This document shows, in pieces, positions 1-6,046 of a stretch of 7,438 nucleotides of DNA. Origin of the DNA: DATKIY01 sp035543875 (GTDB taxonomy: Bacteria > Actinomycetota > Actinomycetes > JAHEKZ01); the NCBI GenBank assembly GCA_035543875.1, contig DATKIY010000240.1, positions 1 through 7,438 on the forward strand, in the 5' to 3' direction. The notes under the pieces are model-generated. The model did no database searches, was not told the origin of the DNA, and saw nothing but the letters and a program-made list of their open reading frames with translations. The position numbers and the translations under genes are program-made. The number at the start of each line of letters is the position of its first letter. The first letter of the stretch is position 1.

Positions 1-887
1 GAATGGTTCATGGATGTCTTGAAGACGGCGAAGATTCGTCCAGCCGGGTCACTGGCCACCGACTTGATGTTCATGTGATCGTCGGCGCCTTCCGGTACGT
101 CGTAAACAGTGTCCAGGTTCCACTGCTGGTCATTTGCACCATCGGCATGTGACGCGAAGTACATCTTCTGCGTGTTCTGGTTTCCCCAAAGCACTCCAAT
201 CCGATTGTTGTCGTACGAGACGACCGTGCTCATATCGTCCGCACTCACACTCGACTCGTTGTTGGGAGTGGGTAGTTGATACTTGGGCACCCAATTGGTG
301 TCAGACCCGCTGGAGTGCGTGACGTAGACCTTGGAGCCTTGCGTGAAGGTCACCCAAAGAGTTCCGACCGAGTCCTTCGCGAGGACGTACGCTTCGGCGC
401 CGCCGTTGTTGATGGTTACGGGGAAGCCGGAATCGCGAGTCCAGGAGTTGGTGGAGCTGGCGTAGCTGTATCGCAGAATCCTAGGGCTAACCGTGCTCGA
501 AGTGGATTGTCCTCCTGTGACGATGTAGACCTTCGTTCCGTCATAGAGCACGTCGACAAAGGAGTTCGCGCGCTCGTCGACGAGTACCCCGGTATCCGTC
601 CAATTGTCGTTAGCCCACGAGTAGCGGTAGATATGGAAGTCTGTTGCGGAGGAGCTGTACATCACTGCCCACCAGGTGGACTGCGCGTACCAGAGTTTGC
701 TCTGTGGTTTCTGGCCAGTGGGCGCCGTGGCACCGGCGTATGAGAAGTCAACGGTGCCGACATCGTCCGCGTATGCGGGTGTCTGCGGGGCTGCCAACAT
801 AGATCCGAGGAGCGCAATAGCAAAGAGGACGACAACGCTTGTTCGGTTTCGCAAGCTATTCGTGGGCCGTGCGAGTTGGAGCAACAT
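1..887 (-). CDS. Secreted beta-propeller-like repeat protein, 3' end cut by window
   Basis: This frame stays open from ATG 887 to the window edge (295 codons plus two bases), so the C-terminus is missing. Residues 1-40 form a signal peptide: Arg residues at 7, 13 and 15, a hydrophobic stretch at about 18-32, and a likely AYA|DD cleavage after residue 40. The mature part is rich in Ser, Thr, Asn, Trp and Tyr. It repeats short beta-strand units such as KLWYAQSTWWAVMY, HIYRYSW.NDNWTDTG, LYDGTKVYIVTGG and LWVTFTQGSKVYVTHS, the pattern of BNR/sialidase-like or kelch-like propeller blades. No catalytic residues can be assigned, so a binding or surface role is as likely as an enzyme. The start is supported by AGGAAG ending 5 bases before ATG. 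The gene lies 9 bases after the glycosyltransferase stop codon, so the two are probably co-transcribed. Secretion is fairly sure; the fold is inferred and the function unknown. Confidence 0.8.
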   Translation of the reverse strand, partial: MLLQLARPTNSLRNRTSVVVLFAIALLGSMLAAPQTPAYADDVGTVDFSYAGATAPTGQKPQSKLWYAQSTWWAVMYSSSATDFHIYRYSWANDNWTDTGVLVDERANSFVDVLYDGTKVYIVTGGQSTSSTVSPRILRYSYASSTNSWTRDSGFPVTINNGGAEAYVLAKDSVGTLWVTFTQGSKVYVTHSSGSDTNWVPKYQLPTPNNESSVSADDMSTVVSYDNNRIGVLWGNQNTQKMYFASHADGANDQQWNLDTVYDVPEGADDHMNIKSVASDPAGRIFAVFKTSMNH

Positions 888-896
888 CTTGACTTC

Positions 897-1742
897 CTAA
901 GCGGTCGCGGAGGATGAGTGGGATAGCGCAGGGCGACCGTGTGACTCACCAATGCCTCGGCGGTCGAGTGCATCAACGACGATCGGTTCAACTGACATGC
1001 GTTCGCGAACGAGCAGACTCAGGATTCGTTTGCCATCCCGCCAGGCGTTGAGATTGGAGTTGCCATGCATACGAGGTAGCTCGATCGTTGGCACCTCGGC
1101 GATCCGCAGGTTGGCTTTCACCGCATGCACACACATCTCAGTCTCAATCTCGAACCCGGTTGCTGTTGGGCAAAGTTCAGGGAGAACATCGTTCCGGAAC
1201 GCCACGTAGCCATAGCAGAGGTCGCTGAATGGGACGCCCCATAAGACGTTGACCGAGCGGGTGAGGACCGAGTTTCCCCATTTGCGCACCGACGTAAGGT
1301 CGAGCGAACCGCCGCCGCGGAGGAATCGCGAACCTTTGACGAACTCGTAGCCTTGTGCGAGGGCATCTACGTAGTAGTCAATCTCGATCGGGTCCATGCT
1401 GCAGTCCGCGTCTAGCACCACGATGAAGTCACACGTGGCGGTCTCAAACCCAGTGCGCATCGCCGAACCTTTGCCCGACCCCCGCTGCTGCACGACGACG
1501 ACGTCCGGTCTGGCGAGCCTCGCTTTGGCAATCGTGCGGTCAGAAGAGAAGCCATCAACGATGACAACCTCATCGACGTAACTGGGAAGTCTTCCGAGCA
1601 CCCATTCGATGTTGCGCTCCTCGTTGCGAACCGGGATCACTACCGACACTGATGCGACGTCGGTTTCCGGTTCTGGTCCTGGTTGACCTGACCCGTCGAG
1701 ATACCCCGCTCCGACAGATTCGCGGATGGCTGTAACCGTCAT
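897..1742 (-). CDS. Family 2 glycosyltransferase (dolichyl-phosphate mannosyltransferase-like, soluble)
   Basis: The 281-residue product carries a GT-A family 2 domain at about 32-235. The motifs in order are VVIPVRNEERNI (34-45, nucleotide-sugar binding), IVDGFSSDRT (61-70), the metal-binding DAD at 111-113, GSRF (137-140), FEIETEM (197-203, candidate acceptor-site acid) and PRMHGNSNLN (223-232). Members of this family move a sugar from a nucleotide donor to a polyprenyl phosphate or other acceptor on the cytoplasmic face of the membrane. Donor and acceptor cannot be read here. No membrane helix is seen, unlike GtrB-type relatives, so it is probably soluble or peripheral. The first 30 residues are a Gly/Pro/Glu-rich extension outside the domain. 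ATG 1742 is supported by AGGGGG four bases upstream (1747-1752). It is paired with the secreted protein downstream and may serve the same surface or glycan function, but that link rests on position only. Confidence 0.9.
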   Translation of the reverse strand: MTVTAIRESVGAGYLDGSGQPGPEPETDVASVSVVIPVRNEERNIEWVLGRLPSYVDEVVIVDGFSSDRTIAKARLARPDVVVVQQRGSGKGSAMRTGFETATCDFIVVLDADCSMDPIEIDYYVDALAQGYEFVKGSRFLRGGGSLDLTSVRKWGNSVLTRSVNVLWGVPFSDLCYGYVAFRNDVLPELCPTATGFEIETEMCVHAVKANLRIAEVPTIELPRMHGNSNLNAWRDGKRILSLLVRERMSVEPIVVDALDRRGIGESHGRPALSHSSSATA

Positions 1743-2076
1743 GGAACCCCCTGCCCCGTTGCTGCAGACTTTTGCGGCTTGAATAAACCGTTAACCCCGG
1801 CTTAGTCGTCTGTTCACCCGGACGTCAATAGTTGTCACTGCATCGGACCGTAGGCCTACGCTGCGCGTTCGCTGGGGTCGCAGAAGTCACATGAGTCCCA
1901 CGAACACCAGTAGTTGAATCTGTGGGTGAACTCGGCGTGTCGATCCGATTGCACAGTCGACACAGACCGGCACTAGACAGGTGGATGGCCTCGTTGGTTT
2001 CGCTACAGGCCCGGGAGCTTGCCGTCTGACGGTGTCCGACGATGCCCGAATAGCGAAGATTGTGCCTGTGCTGGCG
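1743..2076. other. Gene-free stretch upstream of the glycosyltransferase
   Basis: No frame in these 334 bases looks coding on either strand, and nothing folds like a tRNA. The left end holds the glycosyltransferase ribosome binding site (1747-1752) and should hold its minus-strand promoter. A TTGACG that could be a -35 box lies at 1823-1828 on the minus strand, but the bases 16-18 positions further on (ACTAAG, CTAAGC, TAAGCC) are poor -10 boxes, so no promoter is called. A perfect 12-base palindrome lies at 1849-1860. The right end is the 3' flank of the small gene ending at 2077; no hairpin followed by a T-run is seen there. Confidence 0.6.
1849..1860. promoter_or_regulatory. Perfect 12-bp palindrome, possible operator
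   Basis: CGTAGGCCTACG is a perfect inverted repeat 107 bases upstream of the glycosyltransferase start codon, in gene-free sequence. It could bind a dimeric regulator. With no known consensus and no strong promoter nearby, this is only a candidate and could be chance. Confidence 0.25.
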
Positions 2077-2481
2077 CTACCGTTCCGGTGTTGAGTTGAC
2101 TAACCGGTCCCGGACTCGCTCGCTGAACTCGACAACGTATGGAACCTGCCTGAGCTCGTCCGGTGTCGCCTCTACTCCGTGCAGTTTGAGAAGTTCCACT
2201 AGCCATTGCCACGGATGCTCGTCGCTGGTTTCGTCGTCATCAGGCAGCACAGTGGTGAGCACGTCCCGCTCAAGCGCCTCCAAAGTCAACGAAGGCCACG
2301 GGTCATGCGGTTCCGTGCGACCGCTGTCTTGATGAAGCATCAGCATCGTTCCTGAGAAACCCCGGTCTTCATGCAAAGTAATGCGGCGTCCGTCAGACAA
2401 CTCAGCAAACTCGTGAACAACACATGAAAAACTAGAGCGAACAATTTGGTCCGCTTCGTCACCAGAAGCGCCGTCCCGCAT
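2077..2481 (-). CDS. Small acidic protein of unknown function
   Basis: The 134-residue product is not assigned to any named family. It has no signal peptide or membrane helix and is rich in Asp and Glu. A compact N-terminal part reads like a short beta-sheet (FAELSDGRRITLHEDRGFSG, about 26-45). The middle is WPSLTLEALERDVLTTVLPDDD, then HPWQWLVELLKLHG, and the C-terminal part is VEATPDELRQVPYVVEFSERVRDRL, which looks helical. I recall similar short proteins in other actinobacteria, but no function. ATG 2481 is the first usual start codon in this frame, yet it lacks a clear ribosome binding site, and the in-frame codons before it also look coding (see findings). The gene lies 81 bases after the pentapeptide-repeat gene and 334 bases before the glycosyltransferase. 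That it is a real gene is likely from its composition and strand agreement with its neighbours. Confidence 0.65.
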   Translation of the reverse strand: MRDGASGDEADQIVRSSFSCVVHEFAELSDGRRITLHEDRGFSGTMLMLHQDSGRTEPHDPWPSLTLEALERDVLTTVLPDDDETSDEHPWQWLVELLKLHGVEATPDELRQVPYVVEFSERVRDRLVNSTPER

Positions 2482-2562
2482 CAGCTGCCAGCGGCGTTCC
2501 TCGTCGGTTACAAGGTCACATCAGGCACCAAGACCGACGACTGTCACGCGGTTGCGATCCAT

Positions 2563-2994
2563 TCAGGTCCCGCACGGAATGCGCGAAGTCACGGTGCCGT
2601 CTGGGCAGGTCGTGTTGTGCCAGGTGACTGATACCAGCGTGGCGCGCGTGAGGTCGGCGCCAGTGAGATCAGCCTCTGTGAGATCGGTGCCGCTTAAGTT
2701 CGCGTAGGCAAGGTGCGTGTTTGTGAGATCGGCATTCGTTAGGTCTCGATGCGTCAGGTGATCCCCAGCGAAGTCGCAACCGTTGAGATCGCCGTTCGGC
2801 ACGAGATGCTCATGACAAACGGCGTCTGCGGCCCGGTCATGTTCATAGTTGATGGTGAGCAAAACTAGCGCGCCGATGTTCAGTAGCAGGAACACGACGC
2901 CACCAACTGCGGCGTAGAACACCGGTCCAGAATTCTTGGGTCCGGCATCTCGCGCACCGTCAATGAACCTTGCAAGTCTGCCGGTCTTGTTCAC
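2563..2994 (-). CDS. Single-pass membrane protein with pentapeptide-repeat domain
   Basis: The 143-residue product has a short basic N-terminus, one strong membrane helix at about 25-48 (VFYAAVGGVVFLLLNIGALV), then eleven consecutive pentapeptide repeats at about 68-122. Typical units are ADLTN, ANLSG, TDLTE, ADLTG and ADLTR, with Leu or Phe at the centre, which form a right-handed quadrilateral beta-helix. Eleven units make fewer than three turns, so the helix is short. The tail WHNTTCPDGT...PCGT has Cys130 and Cys141, which could form a disulfide if the domain is outside the cell, as the basic N-terminus suggests. Pentapeptide proteins include gyrase-protecting DNA mimics such as MfpA, but those are longer and cytosolic, so that role is unlikely here. 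GTG 2994 is preferred over TTG 2997 because GGAGG (2999-3003) ends four bases before GTG and only one before TTG. The function is unknown. Confidence 0.85.
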   Translation of the reverse strand: MNKTGRLARFIDGARDAGPKNSGPVFYAAVGGVVFLLLNIGALVLLTINYEHDRAADAVCHEHLVPNGDLNGCDFAGDHLTHRDLTNADLTNTHLAYANLSGTDLTEADLTGADLTRATLVSVTWHNTTCPDGTVTSRIPCGT

Positions 2995-2998
2995 CAAG

Positions 2999-3003
2999 CC
3001 TCC
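2999..3003 (-). promoter_or_regulatory. Ribosome binding site that decides the pentapeptide gene start
   Basis: On the minus strand this reads GGAGG, a full Shine-Dalgarno core. It lies 1 base before TTG 2997 and 4 bases before GTG 2994, so the GTG is the more plausible start. Confidence 0.6.
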
Positions 3004-3093
3004 GTGTTGGCGAGCGTTAGCGACATTCAGCGGCTGGCGTTCTGGAATCAGTATCGAACGCGGTTTACGGTGCCTTGAGCCTTGAGCGTGTAA

Positions 3094-4011
3094 TCAGGTT
3101 CCCGGCAAGGGATTTGTCGCAGCCGTGAACTCAGCTATCCAAGCGTTGACATAGCCCAGGTGCTCAGTCTTGGAGTTGTAGTCGCAGTCGTCGAGTGTTT
3201 CCTGCCACGAGATCGCGCGGTTCAGCATCCCCAGCCGGTAGGCCGCTGGGAAGACGGCCCTTAGGTTTGAGACGGGTGCGAAACGCTTCCAGGGTTGCAG
3301 ATAAGCGTCGACACAGCTTTCAAGTGTCGGCGAACCAGGCTCCAACTCAAGCCGGTCGCTGAGGCTGCGCAGACCCACAACGACACCAAAGAATGGATGG
3401 CCGATCGAGCTGTCCGACCAGTCAATGAACACGGGTTCGTTGACTCGAAGTAAGACGTTGGCGTCGTGAATCTCCTCATGCACAAGGGTGTCTGGGAGCG
3501 GAATGGCCGCCGCGGAACTCACCAACGAATGCAGCAACTTCTCGTCGACTCCGAGTTTGGCTCCCAGCTCCTCGACCATCGGTAATCGTCGATCGGGGAC
3601 GCCCAAAGCCAAAAGCTCGTCAATGTGATCGATTGCTGCGATCTGAACTTGTGCGAATGTTCGGTAGATGCCTTCAAGTGACGGTGCCGATGGATCCCTC
3701 GCAAGTTCACTGCGCAGCGTGACGCCCGAGTCCCTCATAAGAAGCCAACCGCGCTCCTCGTCGACGGCTACGAGCTCAACCGTCTGATCGGGACACCAGT
3801 CCGTCAGTCTCTGCGTAAGTGCAGCTTCGAAGGTCAACGATGGTGCGGTTGCCTTAAAGAACAGGCTGCCTTCTGATGTCGGAATCTTGAGCATTGCCGA
3901 CCATTGGCGTCGGTGGAGATCTTTGACCGCTCCGGTGACTTCGATGTTCTGCGACCCGATCCACTTGGCGACCGATGTCAGCCAATCCTGACTCGACCAG
4001 GGGAGCGCCAC
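3094..4011 (-). CDS. Phosphotransferase, aminoglycoside/choline kinase-like fold, altered catalytic loop
   Basis: The product (305 residues from GTG 4011) has the layout of the APH/choline kinase family, which moves the gamma-phosphate of ATP to a small hydroxyl compound. Numbering from the alternative TTG at 4017, SLFFKAT (51-57) supplies the ATP-binding Lys55, WLLMRDSG (91-98) is the hinge region, LVHEEIHDANVLL (178-190) is the catalytic loop and VFIDWSDSSIGHPF (196-209) carries the metal-binding Asp199. The family loop is HxDxxxxN; here His180 and Asn187 are kept but the Asp is Glu182. Asp185 also lies in the loop. The substrate is unknown and the family name alone does not imply antibiotic resistance. 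No Shine-Dalgarno is visible. TAGAGT (4018-4023) lies six bases before GTG 4011, which fits a leaderless start there; TTG 4017 is the alternative. The gene is divergent from the ABC importer operon. Confidence 0.85.
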   Translation of the reverse strand: MALPWSSQDWLTSVAKWIGSQNIEVTGAVKDLHRRQWSAMLKIPTSEGSLFFKATAPSLTFEAALTQRLTDWCPDQTVELVAVDEERGWLLMRDSGVTLRSELARDPSAPSLEGIYRTFAQVQIAAIDHIDELLALGVPDRRLPMVEELGAKLGVDEKLLHSLVSSAAAIPLPDTLVHEEIHDANVLLRVNEPVFIDWSDSSIGHPFFGVVVGLRSLSDRLELEPGSPTLESCVDAYLQPWKRFAPVSNLRAVFPAAYRLGMLNRAISWQETLDDCDYNSKTEHLGYVNAWIAEFTAATNPLPGT

Positions 4012-4017
4012 ACGCAA

Positions 4018-4023
4018 ACTCTA
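4018..4023 (-). promoter_or_regulatory. Candidate -10 box, leaderless phosphotransferase transcript
   Basis: The minus strand reads TAGAGT, matching the TAnnnT -10 pattern. The six bases between it and GTG 4011 would put the transcription start at or next to the start codon. The -35 position 17 bases upstream (TGGAGC) is only a weak match to TTGACA. Confidence 0.3.
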
Positions 4024-4079
4024 GGTGCCTGGTGATGGACGCTCCACCGAGTTTTAGGCTAGAAACTGCCCCGGATTCG

Positions 4080-4126
4080 CCATGCCACGTATCAATTTGG
4101 CCATATTCGGGCACCGCATGGCATGG
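4080..4126. promoter_or_regulatory. Inverted repeat in the divergent promoter region, possible operator
   Basis: CCATGCCA (4080-4087) and TGGCATGG (4119-4126) are a perfect 8-base inverted repeat separated by 31 bases. The right arm is part of GCATGGCATGG (4116-4126), a direct repeat of GCATGG overlapping by one base, and ends four bases before the proposed -35 box of the importer operon. The position suits a regulator of one or both divergent genes, but no known operator is recognised. Confidence 0.3.
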
Positions 4127-4130
4127 ATAC

Positions 4131-4158
4131 TTGACCCAGCAACAACAGCAGGTAGGTT
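4131..4158 (+). promoter_or_regulatory. Candidate promoter of the ABC importer operon
   Basis: TTGACC (4131-4136) is a close -35 match. After 16 bases comes TAGGTT (4153-4158), a TAnnnT -10 box. Transcription would start near 4165 and leave a leader of about 38 bases that includes the strong ribosome binding site. The spacing is one base short of the 17-base optimum. Confidence 0.45.
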
Positions 4159-4192
4159 GCCGGGAACGTCGTCCAATGGAGGCGACGATCTC

Positions 4193-4198
4193 AGGAGG
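4193..4198 (+). promoter_or_regulatory. Strong ribosome binding site of the binding-protein gene
   Basis: AGGAGG, the full consensus, ends four bases before ATG 4203. It fixes the start over the in-frame ATG at 4176 and over longer readings of the same frame, and suggests high translation of the binding protein. Confidence 0.75.
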
Positions 4199-4202
4199 CA
4201 AA

Positions 4203-5132
4203 ATGCTGTCGCGTCGTCGTTCATCCATAGTTTTTGCCCTTGCAGCCGTCACTTCGCTTGGGCTAGCAGCGTGTGGCAATGACGACTCTGGTGGTACTGA
4301 CACCACCACTCCAGCAGCGGGCGCTGACACGGTGTGCTCGACGGTCGACACTTCAGGCACCGACCTGCTAGCTCAGGTGTGCAAGGAAGGCGTGATCACC
4401 GTGTCCACCGACCCGGCATATCCGCCGCAGTCTTCCTTGAACCTTGAGACGAACGAACTGGAAGGGTTCGACATCGATGTCGCCACTGAGATCGCAAATC
4501 GCCTGGGCGTTGACATCGCCTGGGAGGAGCCATCCTGGGACGTGATCACCTCAGGTGGATGGCATGGTCGGTGGGACATGTCGGTTGGTTCGATGACGGT
4601 AACCAAGGATCGCGCCAAGGTACTGAACTTCACCCCGGCCTACTACTACACACCTGCATCTATTGCCGTAAACAAGGACAACACCACTATTACCGACACG
4701 TCCACCGATCTCGATGGGAAGAAGATTGGCGTGTGCAGCGGATGCACGTATGACTACTTCCTTAGCAAGACTTTGGAAATCCCCGGATACACGTTCGACT
4801 TCACCATCGACGACGCCGACATCATCGGCTACGACACGGACTCAACAGCAATCCAAGACCTAGCGCTGGGTGACGGCACACGACTGGATGCGGCGATGTC
4901 GGCAACACCAACGCTGCAAGGAGCGATCGACAAGGGTAAGCCGATCAAGATTGTCGGCGACCCGCTCTTCTACGAACCACTCGCGGTTGCTTTTGACAAG
5001 AGCTCTGAGGCCGACAGCCAGTCAATTACCGACGCCGTGGGTGGCATCGTCGACGAGATGCACGCAGACGGAACTCTGACTGACATGTCGATGCAGTGGT
5101 ACAAGGAAGACCTCACGAAGGCTCAGGGGTGA
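4203..5132 (+). CDS. Amino-acid-type ABC transporter substrate-binding lipoprotein
   Basis: This is a 309-residue extracellular solute-binding protein of family 3 (SBP_bac_3). Residues 1-23 are a lipoprotein signal peptide: RRR at 4-6, a hydrophobic core, then the lipobox LAAC with Cys24 as the lipidated residue. A Gly/Thr/Asp-rich linker runs to about 43. The mature domain shows GVITVSTDPAYPP (63-75), EGFDIDVATEIANRLG (87-102), GRWDMSVGSMTVTKDRAKVLNFTPAYYY (122-149) and LDAAM (228-232). Arg137 sits where the family usually binds the ligand carboxylate, and Asp229 where it usually binds the amino group, so an amino acid or similar zwitterion is likely; which one is not readable. Cys45 and Cys60 may form a disulfide. 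Cys178 and Cys181 make an unusual CSGC in the ligand-binding loop. It is the first gene of a three-gene importer operon and its stop codon overlaps the permease start. Confidence 0.93.
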   Translation: MLSRRRSSIVFALAAVTSLGLAACGNDDSGGTDTTTPAAGADTVCSTVDTSGTDLLAQVCKEGVITVSTDPAYPPQSSLNLETNELEGFDIDVATEIANRLGVDIAWEEPSWDVITSGGWHGRWDMSVGSMTVTKDRAKVLNFTPAYYYTPASIAVNKDNTTITDTSTDLDGKKIGVCSGCTYDYFLSKTLEIPGYTFDFTIDDADIIGYDTDSTAIQDLALGDGTRLDAAMSATPTLQGAIDKGKPIKIVGDPLFYEPLAVAFDKSSEADSQSITDAVGGIVDEMHADGTLTDMSMQWYKEDLTKAQG

Positions 5133-6043
5133 CCGATAGCTCTTCATCACATCCAGCGACTCCTGGCGAGTCTGCCTTCGAACGGCTTTCGCTAGTAAGC
5201 GCACGGATCCCCTTTCGTGCCAAGCTGGCGGTCGTTTGGTTGGGTATCGCGGCTGTGCTGGCATGGCTCTTTCTTGCGACAGGGTTCGATGTCGATTGGA
5301 TCCGCGGGCATGCGCAGTACATAGCCAAGGGGCTCACCTACACGCTCATTCTGGCGGTATGTGCAATTGCACTTGCGTGCGTGATGGCATTAATCGGTTC
5401 CCTGTGTCGACTGTCAAGAAATCCCGTGCTCTATGGCGTCTCGGGTTTCTATACATCCTTCTTCCGCGGTACGCCTCTCATCGTTCAGCTTTTCTTAATC
5501 TACCTCGCGCTCCCACAGCTCGCCGCCGGGTTCGATAGTGCGAGGTTGCAGGACCTGCTCACCCTCTCTCCGTTTCAGGCGGGCGTCATTGGGCTGGGGT
5601 TGAACTACGGCGCTTACATGACCGAGATCTTTCGGGCAGGTATTCAGTCGGTAAGTGGTGGTCAGTGGGAGGCATCGGAGGCGCTGGCGATGACGTATCG
5701 ACAGCGAATGCGAAGAGTGATACTCCCTCAGGCAATCCGGGTGATTATCCCGCCAACCGGCAACGAGTTCATCGCCATGATGAAAGACACTGCCTTGGTG
5801 AGTTTCCTTGGCGTCTCACTTTCCCAAGCCGAGATCTTCCGTAGAGCACAGCTGGCCGGGAAACAGGACTACAAACAGCTCGAGGCGTTCCTACTTGCGG
5901 CAGCGATGTATTGGGCGCTGACCGGCATCTTTACGTTCTTCCAGGCTCGTCTAGAACGTCGGCTTTCGCGTGGCTACGTCAGAACAGCTGTCAAGGCCTC
6001 TCACGCGGTTGAGACTTCCACCTTGACAACGCAGGGGCATTGA
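5129..6043 (+). CDS. Amino-acid ABC transporter permease (HisM/GlnP family)
   Basis: The 304-residue inner-membrane protein has about 6 likely helices, near 34-52, 68-92, 113-130, 150-168, 206-230 and 252-273. The binding-protein-dependent permease signature is present: RGTPLIVQLFLIYLALP (113-129) is typical of the His/Glu/Gln/Arg/opine group. The EAA loop, which docks the ATPase, is EASEALAMTYRQRMRRVILP (181-200). The usual Gly of this loop is Ala187, a mild change. The N-terminal 30 residues are a polar cytoplasmic tail. GTG 5129 is chosen because it overlaps the upstream stop codon as GTGA, with GAAGG seven bases upstream, the sign of translational coupling; a GTG at 5096 has no such support. 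As the only permease gene in the operon, it probably acts as a homodimer. The charged C-terminal tail after 274 is long and poorly conserved. Confidence 0.93.
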   Translation: MTDSSSSHPATPGESAFERLSLVSARIPFRAKLAVVWLGIAAVLAWLFLATGFDVDWIRGHAQYIAKGLTYTLILAVCAIALACVMALIGSLCRLSRNPVLYGVSGFYTSFFRGTPLIVQLFLIYLALPQLAAGFDSARLQDLLTLSPFQAGVIGLGLNYGAYMTEIFRAGIQSVSGGQWEASEALAMTYRQRMRRVILPQAIRVIIPPTGNEFIAMMKDTALVSFLGVSLSQAEIFRRAQLAGKQDYKQLEAFLLAAAMYWALTGIFTFFQARLERRLSRGYVRTAVKASHAVETSTLTTQGH

Positions 6044-6046
6044 TAA

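Noticed and set aside
276..743. 155-codon open frame on the plus strand
   Set aside because: It is antisense to the secreted-protein gene, whose frame has a signal peptide, ribosome binding site and consistent repeats. The plus-strand product has no recognisable motif.
2022..2032. CCGTCTGACGG inverted repeat as a terminator for the small acidic protein gene
   Set aside because: The spacer is a single base, too short for a stable RNA loop, and no T-run follows on the minus strand.
2629..2793. Repetitive 15-base-like DNA pattern, considered as a tandem repeat or CRISPR array
   Set aside because: It is the coding DNA for the pentapeptide repeats; units are degenerate and there are no spacers.
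3073..3086. CCTTGAG direct repeat after the phosphotransferase gene
   Set aside because: Two seven-base copies only, with no associated structure; likely chance.
3094..4011. Antibiotic resistance gene based on the aminoglycoside phosphotransferase fold
   Set aside because: The fold covers many small-molecule kinases, the catalytic loop is altered, and nothing in the context suggests resistance.
3975..4202. N-terminal extension of the binding-protein frame
   Set aside because: The lipoprotein signal peptide begins exactly at ATG 4203 after a full AGGAGG; the extension would bury it and overlaps the divergent gene.
3854..4360. 168-codon open frame on the minus strand across the divergent region
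   Set aside because: It overlaps the start of the phosphotransferase in another frame and the signal peptide of the binding protein on the other strand; no motif supports it.
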